A stretch of 64,000 nt of DNA from Desulfuromonadales bacterium. GTDB taxonomy: Bacteria > Desulfobacterota > JAENJC01. The notes beneath the pieces were generated by a model. That model did no database searches, was not told the DNA's origin, and saw only the letters and a list, made by a program, of their open reading frames with translations. How positions within the stretch are numbered: position 1 is the stretch's first letter; each line of letters begins with the position of its first letter. Shown here piece after piece: positions 32,038 to 41,542 of this stretch. The DNA is taken from contig CAKKSC010000017.1 of assembly GCA_919902985.1 (NCBI GenBank), forward strand, positions 1-64,000, read 5' to 3'. A program made the position numbers and the translations under genes.

Positions 32038-33026
32038 TGACTGAATTTGTCACAATAATGATAGTAAAGATGGTTGTCATATTTGCCGCAGTGATGGGGA
32101 CCATGACTTATATAACCCTGGCGGAGAGAAAGATTCTCGGCTACATGCAGATAAGACCGGGCCCGAACAGGGTGGGGCCGTGGGGGCTTTTGCAACCCAT
32201 AGCTGATGGGATAAAGCTATTTCTCAAGGAAGACATAATACCTGACAAGGCATCTAAAGCAGTATTTGTTATAGCGCCCGCCATGGCCTTGATACCTGCG
32301 GTCATGACCATCGCAGTAGTTCCGTTTGGCCCTACAGTTACTATTCTGGGTAGACCTGTTGATATATATATGGCGGACCTAAATATTGGCATCCTCTACA
32401 TATTTGCCGTTTCTTCAATTGGTGTATACGGTATAGTACTGGCAGGATGGGCATCCGAGAGCAAGTATTCCCTTTTGGGCGGACTAAGGGCTTCAGCCCA
32501 GATGATAAGCTATGAGCTTTCCATGGGATTTGCAATAGTCGGCGTCATTATGATGTCGCAGTCTCTCTCCATGGTAAAGATTATTGAGGCCCAGCAAGGG
32601 GTATGGTTCATAGTCCCTCAGTTATTTGGTTTTATAATCTATATTACTGCCGCCATGGCAGAGCTTAACAGGACGCCGTTTGACCTGCCTGAGGGAGAAT
32701 CGGAGCTGGTGGCCGGTTACTTTACGGAGTACAGCAGTATGAAATACGCAATGTTCATGCTGGCCGAATATATCAATATCATCACTGTGTCGGGTATAGT
32801 TACTACCCTTTATCTTGGCGGATGGAGCGGACCTGTATTGCCCCCATTGCTCTGGTTTGTCATAAAACTTCTTGCAGTAGTTTTCTTTATGATATGGGTG
32901 AGGGCTACAGTCCCAAGGTTAAGGTACGACCAATTGATGACATTAGGATGGAAGGTGTTGCTGCCTGCATCTATTGTTAACATCCTGTTGACGCCGATAA
33001 TTATGAAGATTTTCGGGTATTTGTAA
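32037..33026 (+). CDS. nuoH: Complex I subunit NuoH
   Basis: 329 residues, eight or nine membrane helices, links the quinone cavity to the proton path. ERKILGYMQIRPGPNRVGPWGLLQP and AELNRTPFDLPEGESELVAGYFTEYS are the family signatures with the charged loop residues. Confidence 0.97.
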   Translation: MTEFVTIMIVKMVVIFAAVMGTMTYITLAERKILGYMQIRPGPNRVGPWGLLQPIADGIKLFLKEDIIPDKASKAVFVIAPAMALIPAVMTIAVVPFGPTVTILGRPVDIYMADLNIGILYIFAVSSIGVYGIVLAGWASESKYSLLGGLRASAQMISYELSMGFAIVGVIMMSQSLSMVKIIEAQQGVWFIVPQLFGFIIYITAAMAELNRTPFDLPEGESELVAGYFTEYSSMKYAMFMLAEYINIITVSGIVTTLYLGGWSGPVLPPLLWFVIKLLAVVFFMIWVRATVPRLRYDQLMTLGWKVLLPASIVNILLTPIIMKIFGYL

Positions 33027-33043
33027 ACGCCCCCGCCTTCGCA

Positions 33044-33081
33044 CCTCCTCTTTAGTAAAGAGGGGGTCAGGGGGAGTTAGT
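33044..33081. repeat. Intergenic palindrome of the CCTCTTTA...TAAAGAGG type
   Basis: CCTCTTTAGTAAAGAGG is a near-perfect hairpin followed by GGGTCAGGGGGAGTTAG. It lies between nuoH and nuoI. Similar CCCCCTCTTAA palindromes occur at about 51.12, 53.41 and 55.34 kb. Confidence 0.6.
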
Positions 33082-33137
33082 CTTCTGTGGTTACGGTTTG
33101 TATTTTTTGGTATACGTAAAAAGCTTATGGAGTTGTT

Positions 33138-33542
33138 ATGTTAAAAGCTCTTGCAGAGGGTTTAAGTGTAACCCTCAAACACATGTTTAAGAAGAGAAAC
33201 ACAGTCCAATATCCGGAACAAAGGAGAGAGTACTCTCCGAGATTCAGGGGGAAGCATAAGCTCAACAGAAACGAGGACGGAAGCGAGAAGTGTGTTGGAT
33301 GCTATCTTTGCGCTGTAGTATGCCCTTCCCAGTGCATTAGCCTTCAGGCTGGAGAAAATGAGCATGGAAAAAGATATGCGGAATGGTACAAGATACAGAT
33401 GGGCCGCTGTCTCTTTTGTGGTTTTTGTGTTGAGGCGTGCCCTGTTGAGGCGTTGGATATGACCGGATTCTACGAGATGTCATGTTATGGCAGGGACGGT
33501 CTGGTTTACGAGAAAAAAGATCTGTTAGTTCCTAAAAAATGA
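33138..33542 (+). CDS. nuoI: Complex I subunit NuoI
   Basis: 134-residue double 4Fe-4S protein. CVGCYLCAVVCP near residue 54 and CLFCGFCVEACP near residue 94 bind clusters N6a and N6b that pass electrons to N2. It is set apart from nuoH by 111 bp with a palindrome and from nuoJ by 150 bp. Confidence 0.96.
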   Translation: MLKALAEGLSVTLKHMFKKRNTVQYPEQRREYSPRFRGKHKLNRNEDGSEKCVGCYLCAVVCPSQCISLQAGENEHGKRYAEWYKIQMGRCLFCGFCVEACPVEALDMTGFYEMSCYGRDGLVYEKKDLLVPKK

Positions 33543-33692
33543 ACGTATTGCAGAGAGACACAACGAAAAGCAGGCGCTTCCAGGCGAGAACGCAAAATTA
33601 GCATAATATTTTATATTAAAAGTTTTTTCTCTGCGACCTTCGCGTTTTTGCGATGATATAGAAGCAAGAATTTTTAAAAACTGGGGTTAAAG
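33543..33692. repeat. Intergenic repeat region between nuoI and nuoJ
   Basis: Words such as GCAGAGAGACACAACG and GCGAGAACGCAAAA on the left are roughly mirrored by TTCTCTGCGACC and GCGTTTTTGCG on the right around an AT-rich centre. This looks like a decayed palindromic element. No gene is seen in it. Confidence 0.45.
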
Positions 33693-34211
33693 ATGGAATT
33701 GATTCTATTTTATATATTCGGTGGGATTGCAATAATAGCATCCCTTGGTCTTGTTACAGGGAAGAATCCGGTTCATTCAGCCCTCTTTATGGTTGTAGTT
33801 TTTTTTGTAGTTGCTGCACTGTTTGTACTGCTCGGGGCCGAGTTCCTTGCAGCAGCCCAGATATTAGTATATGCCGGGGCCATAATGGTCCTTTTCCTAT
33901 TTGTCATCATGCTGCTGAGGCTCCAGAAGGAGGAGCTGAGAAACACCTCAAGGCACGCATTCCAAAAGTTCTTTGGGATAGTGCTGAGCCTGGTATTCGC
34001 ATTTCAGGTAATAATGATATTTAGAGGTGGTTTTTTTAAAGGCGCCAAGGGGAATTTTCCACCTGATGCAGTCAAAGGTTTTGGAGGGAATACTGAGGCA
34101 GTGGCAGCGGTATTATTTACCGACTATCTCTTCCCGTTCGAACTGACATCAGCCATCCTTTTGATGGCGATGGTTGGCGCAGTTGTGCTTACAAAGAAGG
34201 AGCTTAAGTAA
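33693..34211 (+). CDS. nuoJ: Complex I subunit NuoJ
   Basis: 172 residues, five membrane helices. [50 protein letters not shown]-type sequence with the conserved Glu in LGAEFL and the Tyr in LVYAGAI. It overlaps nuoK (TAATG). Confidence 0.96.
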   Translation: MELILFYIFGGIAIIASLGLVTGKNPVHSALFMVVVFFVVAALFVLLGAEFLAAAQILVYAGAIMVLFLFVIMLLRLQKEELRNTSRHAFQKFFGIVLSLVFAFQVIMIFRGGFFKGAKGNFPPDAVKGFGGNTEAVAAVLFTDYLFPFELTSAILLMAMVGAVVLTKKELK

Positions 34212-34513
34212 TGGTGCCTCAGGAACATTACCTTGTGTTAAGCGCAATCCTGTTCGCGATAGGGGCCATAGGCGTCCTGGTACGCAGAAATGCGATCGTT
34301 ATATTCATGTGCATAGAGCTTATGCTGAATGCCGTAAATGTCTCCCTTGTAGCATTTTCAAAACAGATGAACTCCATGGATGGCCAGGTCTTTGTCTTCT
34401 TTATCATGACAGTTGCAGCAGCAGAGGCAGCCATTGGCCTTGCGATAATGGTTTCTCTGTTCAGGAACAAAGAGACGTTGAATGTGGATGAGATAAATCT
34501 GATGAAGTGGTGA
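34211..34513 (+). CDS. nuoK: Complex I subunit NuoK
   Basis: 100 residues, three helices. The two buried glutamates needed for proton movement are visible in [11 protein letters not shown] and AAEAAIGLA. It is followed by the non-standard subunits rather than an ordinary nuoL. Confidence 0.96.
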   Translation: MVPQEHYLVLSAILFAIGAIGVLVRRNAIVIFMCIELMLNAVNVSLVAFSKQMNSMDGQVFVFFIMTVAAAEAAIGLAIMVSLFRNKETLNVDEINLMKW

Positions 34514-34586
34514 CTACTATACTATATGATACATGCCGACATAAACCTATCATCAAGGTTTCTTTTTAATAGAATGGAGCGTAATC

Positions 34587-36068
34587 GTGATAATACCCTC
34601 AGTTAAACCGTTGATCGTGATTGGCGTCGCTGCGGTTGCATTCGTCTTAATCCTGCTGTCAGACAGGAGACCCAACCTGAGGGAGTTTTGGTCTGTTCTG
34701 GCAGGAGTAATAATATTACTTATCGTCTCGTCCATGCTGCCGTCCGTGCTTTCGGGCAACAGTCTTGAACTGACTCTTGCGGAGTTTTTTCCGGGGATAA
34801 GCTTAAGGTTACGGGTGGATGCCTTGGCACTAATGTTCGCTCTCACCGCCTCTTTTCTGTGGATACTAACCACAATGTATTCCATAGGCTACATGCGTTC
34901 CCTGAACGAACACTCACAGACGCGGTTCTTCGCGTGCTTTGCTGGCGCGGTTTCGGCAACCATGGGAGCTGCATTCTCAGCAAACCTGCTGACCCTGTAT
35001 TTCTTTTACGAGATAATCACGATGATAACCTACCCGCTCGTCAGTCATAAGGATACTTCTGAAGCCCTGGCGGGAGGAAAGAAATATATCGCATATCTGC
35101 TCGGCACCTCCAAGGCGTTCCTTCTTCCGGCCATAATCCTTACATACATCATAGCCGGGACGCTGGAGTTTACAGCGGGAGGGATATTACACGGTGGAGA
35201 TTCGACCCTGCTTACAGTGGTTTATGTGCTCTTCATTGCTGGTTTCGCTAAGGCTGCGATAATGCCGCTGCATAATTGGCTTCCCTCCGCGATGGTTGCT
35301 CCGACACCTGTGAGCGCCCTCCTCCATGCTGTGGCGGTGGTAAAAGTTGGCGTATTCTCCATCTTGCGGGTGATACTCTTCGTTTTCGGCACCGGGACGT
35401 TAAAGACCCTTGGACTAGGCATGCCAACCGCCTATTTCGTCTCCTTCACGATAGTAGTAGCCTCCGTGATAGCTCTCACCAAGGACAACCTGAAGGCCAG
35501 GCTGGCATATTCAACGATAAGCCAGCTCTCCTATATCGTGCTCGGAGCCGCCCTTCTAACACCAAGCGGTATAACAGGCGGGATCGTACATATTACCAAC
35601 CACGCCTTTGCGAAGATCACGCTCTTTTTCTGTGCAGGCTCCATCTATGCCGTCGCCCATAAGTCCAATATCAGCGAGATGGCCGGGATAGGAAGGAAAC
35701 TCCCGTTTACAATGACTGCGTTCTCGATAGGAGTACTCGGAATGATAGGTGCACCCCCCGCAGGAGGGTTTGCCACCAAGTGGTATCTTGCAATAGGCGC
35801 TATGGAGGCTGGCTCAATGGCGGTGCTTTTAGTCCTGCTTTCGTCCACTGTACTGAACGCTGCCTATTTCCTGCCCATCGTGTATACGGCGTTCTTCAAA
35901 AGCCCTGAAGATGGGCATCACGGCCACATAGGAAATGATCACGGCCATGGCGAAGAGATAAAGGAGAACCCGTATATAGCCGTTCCGCTGGTGATCAGCG
36001 CCATAGGCTCTCTTGCGCTTGGTTTCTATCCTGACATCCTTTTAAGCTTCGTAAGGAGGATATTATGA
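34587..36068 (+). CDS. MrpD/NuoN-like proton antiporter subunit in complex I operon
   Basis: 493 residues with about 14 membrane helices, an antiporter-type subunit related to MrpD, NuoM and NuoN. The key helix-5 glutamate is in YFFYEIITM, and the broken-helix motif LHNWLPSAMVAPTPVSALLHAVAVVKVG near residue 230 matches Mrp-type subunit D better than NuoL. A His-rich loop lies near residue 450 (HHGHIGNDHGHGEE). It is extra to NuoL-like, NuoM and NuoN in the same operon. Its stop overlaps the next gene. Confidence 0.85.
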   Translation: MIIPSVKPLIVIGVAAVAFVLILLSDRRPNLREFWSVLAGVIILLIVSSMLPSVLSGNSLELTLAEFFPGISLRLRVDALALMFALTASFLWILTTMYSIGYMRSLNEHSQTRFFACFAGAVSATMGAAFSANLLTLYFFYEIITMITYPLVSHKDTSEALAGGKKYIAYLLGTSKAFLLPAIILTYIIAGTLEFTAGGILHGGDSTLLTVVYVLFIAGFAKAAIMPLHNWLPSAMVAPTPVSALLHAVAVVKVGVFSILRVILFVFGTGTLKTLGLGMPTAYFVSFTIVVASVIALTKDNLKARLAYSTISQLSYIVLGAALLTPSGITGGIVHITNHAFAKITLFFCAGSIYAVAHKSNISEMAGIGRKLPFTMTAFSIGVLGMIGAPPAGGFATKWYLAIGAMEAGSMAVLLVLLSSTVLNAAYFLPIVYTAFFKSPEDGHHGHIGNDHGHGEEIKENPYIAVPLVISAIGSLALGFYPDILLSFVRRIL

Positions 36069-36310
36069 AGATAATCGACTGGCTTGCGGACGAAAATAAC
36101 AGGGGGACGCTCAAGAAGGCGTCATATATAACACTATTCATAGTGTTCGTTGCGGATTTTTTCGTTCATCGCCATCATGCGACGTTCATCTGGGACAATA
36201 TCCCGGGGTTTGGCGCCGTATATGGCTTTGTATCATGCATCGTCATAATACGCGTATCCAAGGCCTTAGGGCACGCGGTGCTTATGAAGAAAGAGGACTA
36301 TTATGATTGA
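36065..36310 (+). CDS. Small two-helix membrane protein of the complex I operon
   Basis: 81 residues: a charged N-terminus, helix one (ASYITLFIVFVADFF), a loop with RHHATFIWDNIPG, helix two (GAVYGFVSCIVIIRVS) and a charged tail. It overlaps both neighbours by a few bases, so it is made together with the two large antiporter-type subunits. I do not recognise the family; a structural or assembly role is inferred from position. Confidence 0.75.
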   Translation: MKIIDWLADENNRGTLKKASYITLFIVFVADFFVHRHHATFIWDNIPGFGAVYGFVSCIVIIRVSKALGHAVLMKKEDYYD

Positions 36311-38132
36311 ATGGGTTCATCCGGGGGCAATACTGATCATCGGGGCAGTGCTCGTTCCGTTCCTGAAGGGAGGGATTAAACAGGTATACCTGCTCCTCCT
36401 TTCGGCGCTGGCCTTTGCAGCAATAGTGTCCTCCTCTCACGGGACGCACGGCGTTGTGCATATTCTGAACCAGGAGCTCGTCTTCGGCAGGGTGGACAGG
36501 CTCTCCCTTGTATTCGGCTACATCTTCGGGATCATGTCCTTTATCGGCTTCACCTATGGGTTGCACGTCAAGAGGGATGGTGAGCATATGGCCGCGCTCC
36601 TTTATGCCGGCGGCTCAATGGGCGCCGTATTCGCAGGGGACTTCATCACCCTGTTCATATTCTGGGAGGTGATGGCGTTTGCATCGTTATTCCTCGTTTG
36701 GTTCAAGGGGGACAAGGCGTCTGGCGAGGCGGGGTACAGGTATATATTGGTTCATATCTTTGGAGGCGTCTGCCTTTTAGGCGGGATCATTATATATTAT
36801 GCAAACACCGGCACCCTGGAGTTTAACGCTGTAAAGGTCGGCGGGCCGGCCTTCTATATGATACTCATAGGGTTCCTGATAAATGCGGCCGTCCCTCCGT
36901 TTAGCGCATGGTTAGCTGACGCTTACCCCGAGGCGACGATCATGGGCGCGGTCTTTATGTGCGCCTTTACCACTAAGACGGCGGTCTACGTGCTTATAAG
37001 GGGTTTTGCCGGGACGGAACTGCTCATATGGATGGGTGTCATTATGGCCATCTACGGGGTCGTCTACGCAACGCTCGAAGGCGACGCGAGGAGGCTTCTG
37101 GCATATCATATTATCAGCCAGGTCGGGTATATGGTCACCGGAATCGGGATCGGGACCGAGATGGCCTTGAACGGATCAACGGCCCATGCCTTTGCCCATA
37201 TCCTTTACAAAGGCCTGCTTTTCATGGGCGTCGGAGCTGTTATACACATGACCGGCAAGAGGAAGCTCAAGGAGCTTGGCGGCATATACAAGACCATGCC
37301 GATCACCATGCTTCTTTACATGATAGGAGCCTTTTCCATATCTGCGTTCCCTCTCTTCAGCGGCTTTGTCAGTAAATCTATGGTGGTCACGGCTGCCGAA
37401 GAGTCTCACATAGCATGGGCAGTCCTCCTCTTGACCCTTGCTTCATCAGGCACCTTCATTTCATTAGGGCTTAAGCTGCCTTACTACATGTTTTTCGGAA
37501 AGGATTCAGGCATAAGGACAAAAGAGCCGCCCCTCAATATGCTGATTGCCATGGGTATCGCGGCCTTCCTTTGCATCGCCATTGGGGTTTGGCCAGATGC
37601 CCTCTATGGAGTGCTGCCCTATCCAGTCGATTACCACCCTTACACGGCACAGCACGTTATGACTGCCCTTGGGATACTGCTTTTTACAGCACTTGGGTTC
37701 TTCATGCTCCTTAAGAAGCTTGACCCTGAGCCGACGATAAGCATGGATACTGACTGGTTCTACAGAAAGGGCGGGATGCTTTTCCTTAAAATAGCGGAGA
37801 GGCCAGTCGCGTTGGTTGACGCCTTTGTCAGCGAGCTTTACTCCACAATAGGGTTTCGCCCCGCAAAAAGGATTGGGGGCCACCTTTGGGAATTTGACGG
37901 GAAGGCGGTTGACGGTGCGGTGAACGGCACGAGCTGGATTGCACAGATAACTGCAAAGGTAATCAACTTCATTGATAAATATTTTGTAGATGGGACTGTC
38001 AATGGTCTGGCATTGTTTGTGGATATCAAGAGTCGTATCCTGAGGAGGATACAGACAGGCGATGCTCAGAATTATGCCCTTGTAATGCTGCTGGGTGTGG
38101 TGTTTCTTATGGGTGTATATTACTTTTACTAA
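36303..38132 (+). CDS. NuoL-like antiporter subunit with lateral-helix tail
   Basis: 609 residues. The first 14 helices are of antiporter type (FWEVMAFASLFLV with the key Glu; PPFSAWLADAYPEATIMGAVFMCAFTTKTAVY). The last 130 residues carry the feature special to NuoL: a long amphipathic stretch (DTDWFYRKGG, VDGAVNG, VDGTVNG) and a final helix after RRIQTGDAQNYALVMLLG. This is the lateral helix that braces the membrane arm. The core is more diverged from ordinary NuoL (no LHTWLPDAM.GPTPVSALIH), so I name it NuoL-like. Confidence 0.85.
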   Translation: MIEWVHPGAILIIGAVLVPFLKGGIKQVYLLLLSALAFAAIVSSSHGTHGVVHILNQELVFGRVDRLSLVFGYIFGIMSFIGFTYGLHVKRDGEHMAALLYAGGSMGAVFAGDFITLFIFWEVMAFASLFLVWFKGDKASGEAGYRYILVHIFGGVCLLGGIIIYYANTGTLEFNAVKVGGPAFYMILIGFLINAAVPPFSAWLADAYPEATIMGAVFMCAFTTKTAVYVLIRGFAGTELLIWMGVIMAIYGVVYATLEGDARRLLAYHIISQVGYMVTGIGIGTEMALNGSTAHAFAHILYKGLLFMGVGAVIHMTGKRKLKELGGIYKTMPITMLLYMIGAFSISAFPLFSGFVSKSMVVTAAEESHIAWAVLLLTLASSGTFISLGLKLPYYMFFGKDSGIRTKEPPLNMLIAMGIAAFLCIAIGVWPDALYGVLPYPVDYHPYTAQHVMTALGILLFTALGFFMLLKKLDPEPTISMDTDWFYRKGGMLFLKIAERPVALVDAFVSELYSTIGFRPAKRIGGHLWEFDGKAVDGAVNGTSWIAQITAKVINFIDKYFVDGTVNGLALFVDIKSRILRRIQTGDAQNYALVMLLGVVFLMGVYYFY

Positions 38133-38165
38133 AGAAATTCCCTGAGAGGGATAGCAAGCAATCGT

Positions 38166-39806
38166 TTGGAGGAACTGATGAACAACGTCCTTGGATTTCC
38201 TATATTATCGCTTATAATCTTTTTGCCGCTCATCGGAGCCATTCCGATTATGCTTTTTGTTCCCAAGCAGAAAGAGGAGTTGATAAGGTGGCTATCCGCC
38301 ATTACAACATTTGTCACATTTATTGTTTCCTTAATCCTGATTCCAAATTTCGATACGGCAACTCACGAGATGCAGTTTGTAGAGAGACACAGCTGGATCC
38401 CTTCCATTGGTGTCCAGTACTTTCTAGGGATAGACGGAATAAGCTTCCTTCTTGTTCTGCTTACTACAATGATAACATTTATTGCAGTCCTGTCATCCTG
38501 GCATGCTATTTCGGAGAGGCTTAAGGAATTTCATGTTTGTGTACTCCTGCTGGAAGTTGGCATGCTGGGCGCTTTTATGGCCCTTGACTTCGTATTCTTC
38601 TACGTCTTCTGGGAGGTCATGCTCGTTCCAATGTACTTTATCATAGGTATATGGGGAGGGCCGCGGAGACTTTATTCTGCCATCAAGTTTTTTCTGTACA
38701 CCCTCCTTGGAAGCGTATTCATGCTGGTGGCCATCCTGGCGCTCTTCTTTGTGTATCACCATTACACCGGTGAATACACTTTTAACATCCTGAAGTATAT
38801 GGAGTTTAACTTCCCTTTCAATGTTCAGTGGTGGGTCTTCCTGGCATTCTTTCTTGGATTTGCTGTCAAGGTGCCCATGTTCCCATTCCACACGTGGTTG
38901 CCTGATGCCCATGTGGAGGCCCCAACTGCTGGCTCTGTCATACTTGCAGGTATTCTCCTTAAGATGGGGACATACGGTTTTGTGAGGTTTGCACTGCCTA
39001 TAACGCCTGATGCTGCGCATACCTTTGTTCCATTTATAGTAACGCTCTCCATTATTGCAATAATATACGCAGCTTTCATATGTCTTGCACAGAAAGACAT
39101 GAAGAAGCTCATCGCCTATTCTTCAGTAAGTCACATGGGATATATAACCCTTGGGACCTTTACTTTTAATCCTCAAGGTTTAGAGGGGGCCATCCTTCAG
39201 ATGATTAACCACGGTCTCTCCAGTGCGGCCCTCTTTCTTATTGTGGGTCTTGTTTATGAGAGGAGACATACAAGAATGATAGCGGATTTTGGTGGACTTG
39301 CGAAGGTTATGCCTATATATGCTGTTTTCTTTGCGATTGCCACCATGTCATCCATTGGGCTCCCGGGCCTGAATGGCTTTATCGGTGAGTTCCTTATACT
39401 TCTGGGGGTCTTTAAGGTGAGTTACATTTGGGCGTTTTTGGCCGCTTTTGGTATAGTTGTTGGAGCGGCCTATGCCCTCTGGTTGTATCAGAGAACCATG
39501 TTTGGAAAACTTGAAAACCCTGAAAATATAGAGCTGAAGGATCTAAACCTTAGAGAGAAGTGGACGCTTATCCCGCTGATTATTATGATGTTCTGGATAG
39601 GCCTCTATCCAAAGCCTTTCCTTGACACCATGCACGCGTCTGTCAACAATATAGTGCAAAGGGTCAACCCGGGATACACACCGGCGCTGGAGAGCTTCAG
39701 GATTGAAAGCGGTTCTGTTCCTACAGCGGATCCTACGCATGCCGGGCGCGCCAACACGAACGAACCGTCCGGCCATGGGGACACGGCGCACCATGGGGGG
39801 CATTAA
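38166..39806 (+). CDS. nuoM: Complex I subunit NuoM
   Basis: 546 residues, 14 membrane helices. VFFYVFWEVMLVPMYFIIG has the helix-5 glutamate and FPFHTWLPDAHVEAPTAGSVILAGILLKMG the broken helix. The C-terminal 40 residues are polar and His-rich (HGDTAHHGGH), outside the fold. Start ATG 38178 (MNNVLGF) has GGAGG nearby and is a possible alternative. Confidence 0.96.
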   Translation: MEELMNNVLGFPILSLIIFLPLIGAIPIMLFVPKQKEELIRWLSAITTFVTFIVSLILIPNFDTATHEMQFVERHSWIPSIGVQYFLGIDGISFLLVLLTTMITFIAVLSSWHAISERLKEFHVCVLLLEVGMLGAFMALDFVFFYVFWEVMLVPMYFIIGIWGGPRRLYSAIKFFLYTLLGSVFMLVAILALFFVYHHYTGEYTFNILKYMEFNFPFNVQWWVFLAFFLGFAVKVPMFPFHTWLPDAHVEAPTAGSVILAGILLKMGTYGFVRFALPITPDAAHTFVPFIVTLSIIAIIYAAFICLAQKDMKKLIAYSSVSHMGYITLGTFTFNPQGLEGAILQMINHGLSSAALFLIVGLVYERRHTRMIADFGGLAKVMPIYAVFFAIATMSSIGLPGLNGFIGEFLILLGVFKVSYIWAFLAAFGIVVGAAYALWLYQRTMFGKLENPENIELKDLNLREKWTLIPLIIMMFWIGLYPKPFLDTMHASVNNIVQRVNPGYTPALESFRIESGSVPTADPTHAGRANTNEPSGHGDTAHHGGH

Positions 39807-39845
39807 AAGGTGCGGAGAGGAATTTGCATTTGAAATAAGGAGTTT

Positions 39846-41303
39846 TTGATGACGCCGATACATATTGCATATCCTAATATATTTGTGATCCTGCCGGAAC
39901 TCATTCTGATGTGCTGGGTCTTTTTCATGATGATGGCAGACCTCTTTATTTCAAAGGAGAAAAAGGAGGTCAATGCACTTCTGGCCATTATAGGGATACT
40001 CCTGTCGGCGGCAGCTGTTTTTGTGGTCATGCCTTCAGGACATATTACTAGCTTCAACGACAGCATGGTATCAGACAGTTTTGCCCTCTTCTTCAAGTTG
40101 CTGTTCTGCATAGCCGCTGTACTGACGATCCTTATCAGCAGAAAATATATAGCTATTGAAGGGATGAACTGGGGAGAATATTACACACTTCTCCTTTTTG
40201 CCGTATCAGGCATGATGGTCCTTGTATCTGCAACAGACCTGGTCACGATATACCTTGGGATGGAGTTTATGGCCCTGACCGTGTATGTATTAACCGGATA
40301 TTTAAGGCATGATACCAGATCAAACGAAGCCGCCCTCAAGTACTTCCTGCTCGGGGCATTTTCTTCAGCCATAATCCTGTACGGAATGGTACTGCTGTAT
40401 GGTGTGACGGGAAGCACAAATATTTACAAAGTGGCCAGCTTCCTGGCTGCAAACGACAATTTTTCCAACCCTGTAATGATTGCCTCTGTCATCCTTCTTG
40501 TCGCCGGTTTTGCCTTTAAGGTTGCCGCAGTCCCATTCCATATGTGGGCCCCCGACGCCTACGAGGGTGCGCCAACTTCAATCACCGCATTTATGGCGGT
40601 TGGTCCAAAGGCAGCGAGCTTTGCAGTCATACTCAGGATATTCCTTGTCGCCTTACCTGCAATGAAATCCCACTGGGTCCCTATTTTCTGGGGCATATCG
40701 GCTATTTCCATGTTACTGGGAAATATCGTGGCTGTGGCCCAGACCAATATCAAGAGGATGCTGGCATATTCCAGCATAGGCCATGCGGGCTTTATCTTCA
40801 TGGGAGTTATCTCAGGCACAAAGATCGGTATCGCATCTGTAATGCTCTATATGCTGGCATACTTATTCATGTCAATAGGCGCCTTTGCGGTTATAATACT
40901 TCTCCGCAAGACCGGGGTTAGGGGAGATGAGATCAAAGACTTCAGCGGATTTGCCAGAAAGCATCCATCACTGGGTCTATGCATGCTCATATTCCTGGTC
41001 TCCCTTATAGGATTGCCTCCAACCGCCGGTTTTATAGGTAAGATGTACCTCCTTGCAGCAGCGGTAGAGGCTGAATATTATTACCTTGCAGCAATAGGGG
41101 TCCTTATGAGTGTTGTATCCCTCTTCTATTACATGCAGGTCGCAAAGACCATGTATATAGACGAAGAGATACCCGGCCAGCAGCTTGTATCATCAAATGC
41201 ATTGACCTTAGTAGTCTACTTCTGTGCTGCTGCCACCCTTCTGATCGGCATGTTTCCCAACCGATTCATAACCTCAGCGTTGGCGTCGGTGCTTACTATG
41301 TAA
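39846..41303 (+). CDS. nuoN: Complex I subunit NuoN
   Basis: 485 residues, 14 membrane helices. YLGMEFMALTVYVLTGY holds the helix-5 glutamate, VPFHMWAPDAYEGAPTSITAFMAVGPKAASF the broken helix, and MLAYSSIGHAGF the conserved later motif. Last gene of the operon. Confidence 0.97.
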   Translation: MMTPIHIAYPNIFVILPELILMCWVFFMMMADLFISKEKKEVNALLAIIGILLSAAAVFVVMPSGHITSFNDSMVSDSFALFFKLLFCIAAVLTILISRKYIAIEGMNWGEYYTLLLFAVSGMMVLVSATDLVTIYLGMEFMALTVYVLTGYLRHDTRSNEAALKYFLLGAFSSAIILYGMVLLYGVTGSTNIYKVASFLAANDNFSNPVMIASVILLVAGFAFKVAAVPFHMWAPDAYEGAPTSITAFMAVGPKAASFAVILRIFLVALPAMKSHWVPIFWGISAISMLLGNIVAVAQTNIKRMLAYSSIGHAGFIFMGVISGTKIGIASVMLYMLAYLFMSIGAFAVIILLRKTGVRGDEIKDFSGFARKHPSLGLCMLIFLVSLIGLPPTAGFIGKMYLLAAAVEAEYYYLAAIGVLMSVVSLFYYMQVAKTMYIDEEIPGQQLVSSNALTLVVYFCAAATLLIGMFPNRFITSALASVLTM

Positions 41304-41414
41304 TGCTGTAGCTATTTGGTTGCTCACATTTCACTGGCCTGCAACTGACGGAATGAAGGTGGATAACCACCGGGAAGCAGGTTTTGAAGTTTAGTCGACC
41401 GTCTGGGCATATTT

Positions 41415-41442
41415 AGTGGTCAGTGGTCAGTGGTCAGTGGTC
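41415..41442. repeat. 7-bp tandem repeat (AGTGGTC) x4
   Basis: Four exact copies of AGTGGTC in the 239-bp gap between nuoN and fhs. The rest of the gap holds no gene and no clear terminator. Confidence 0.9.
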
Positions 41443-41542
41443 AGGTATATAACTGATCACCGGCTACCGACGACCGTCCACTCGTACGTCCAGGCGGTTT
41501 TTAATTTTTAATACAAAAGAAACTCAATAAGAGGAGGTTGTT

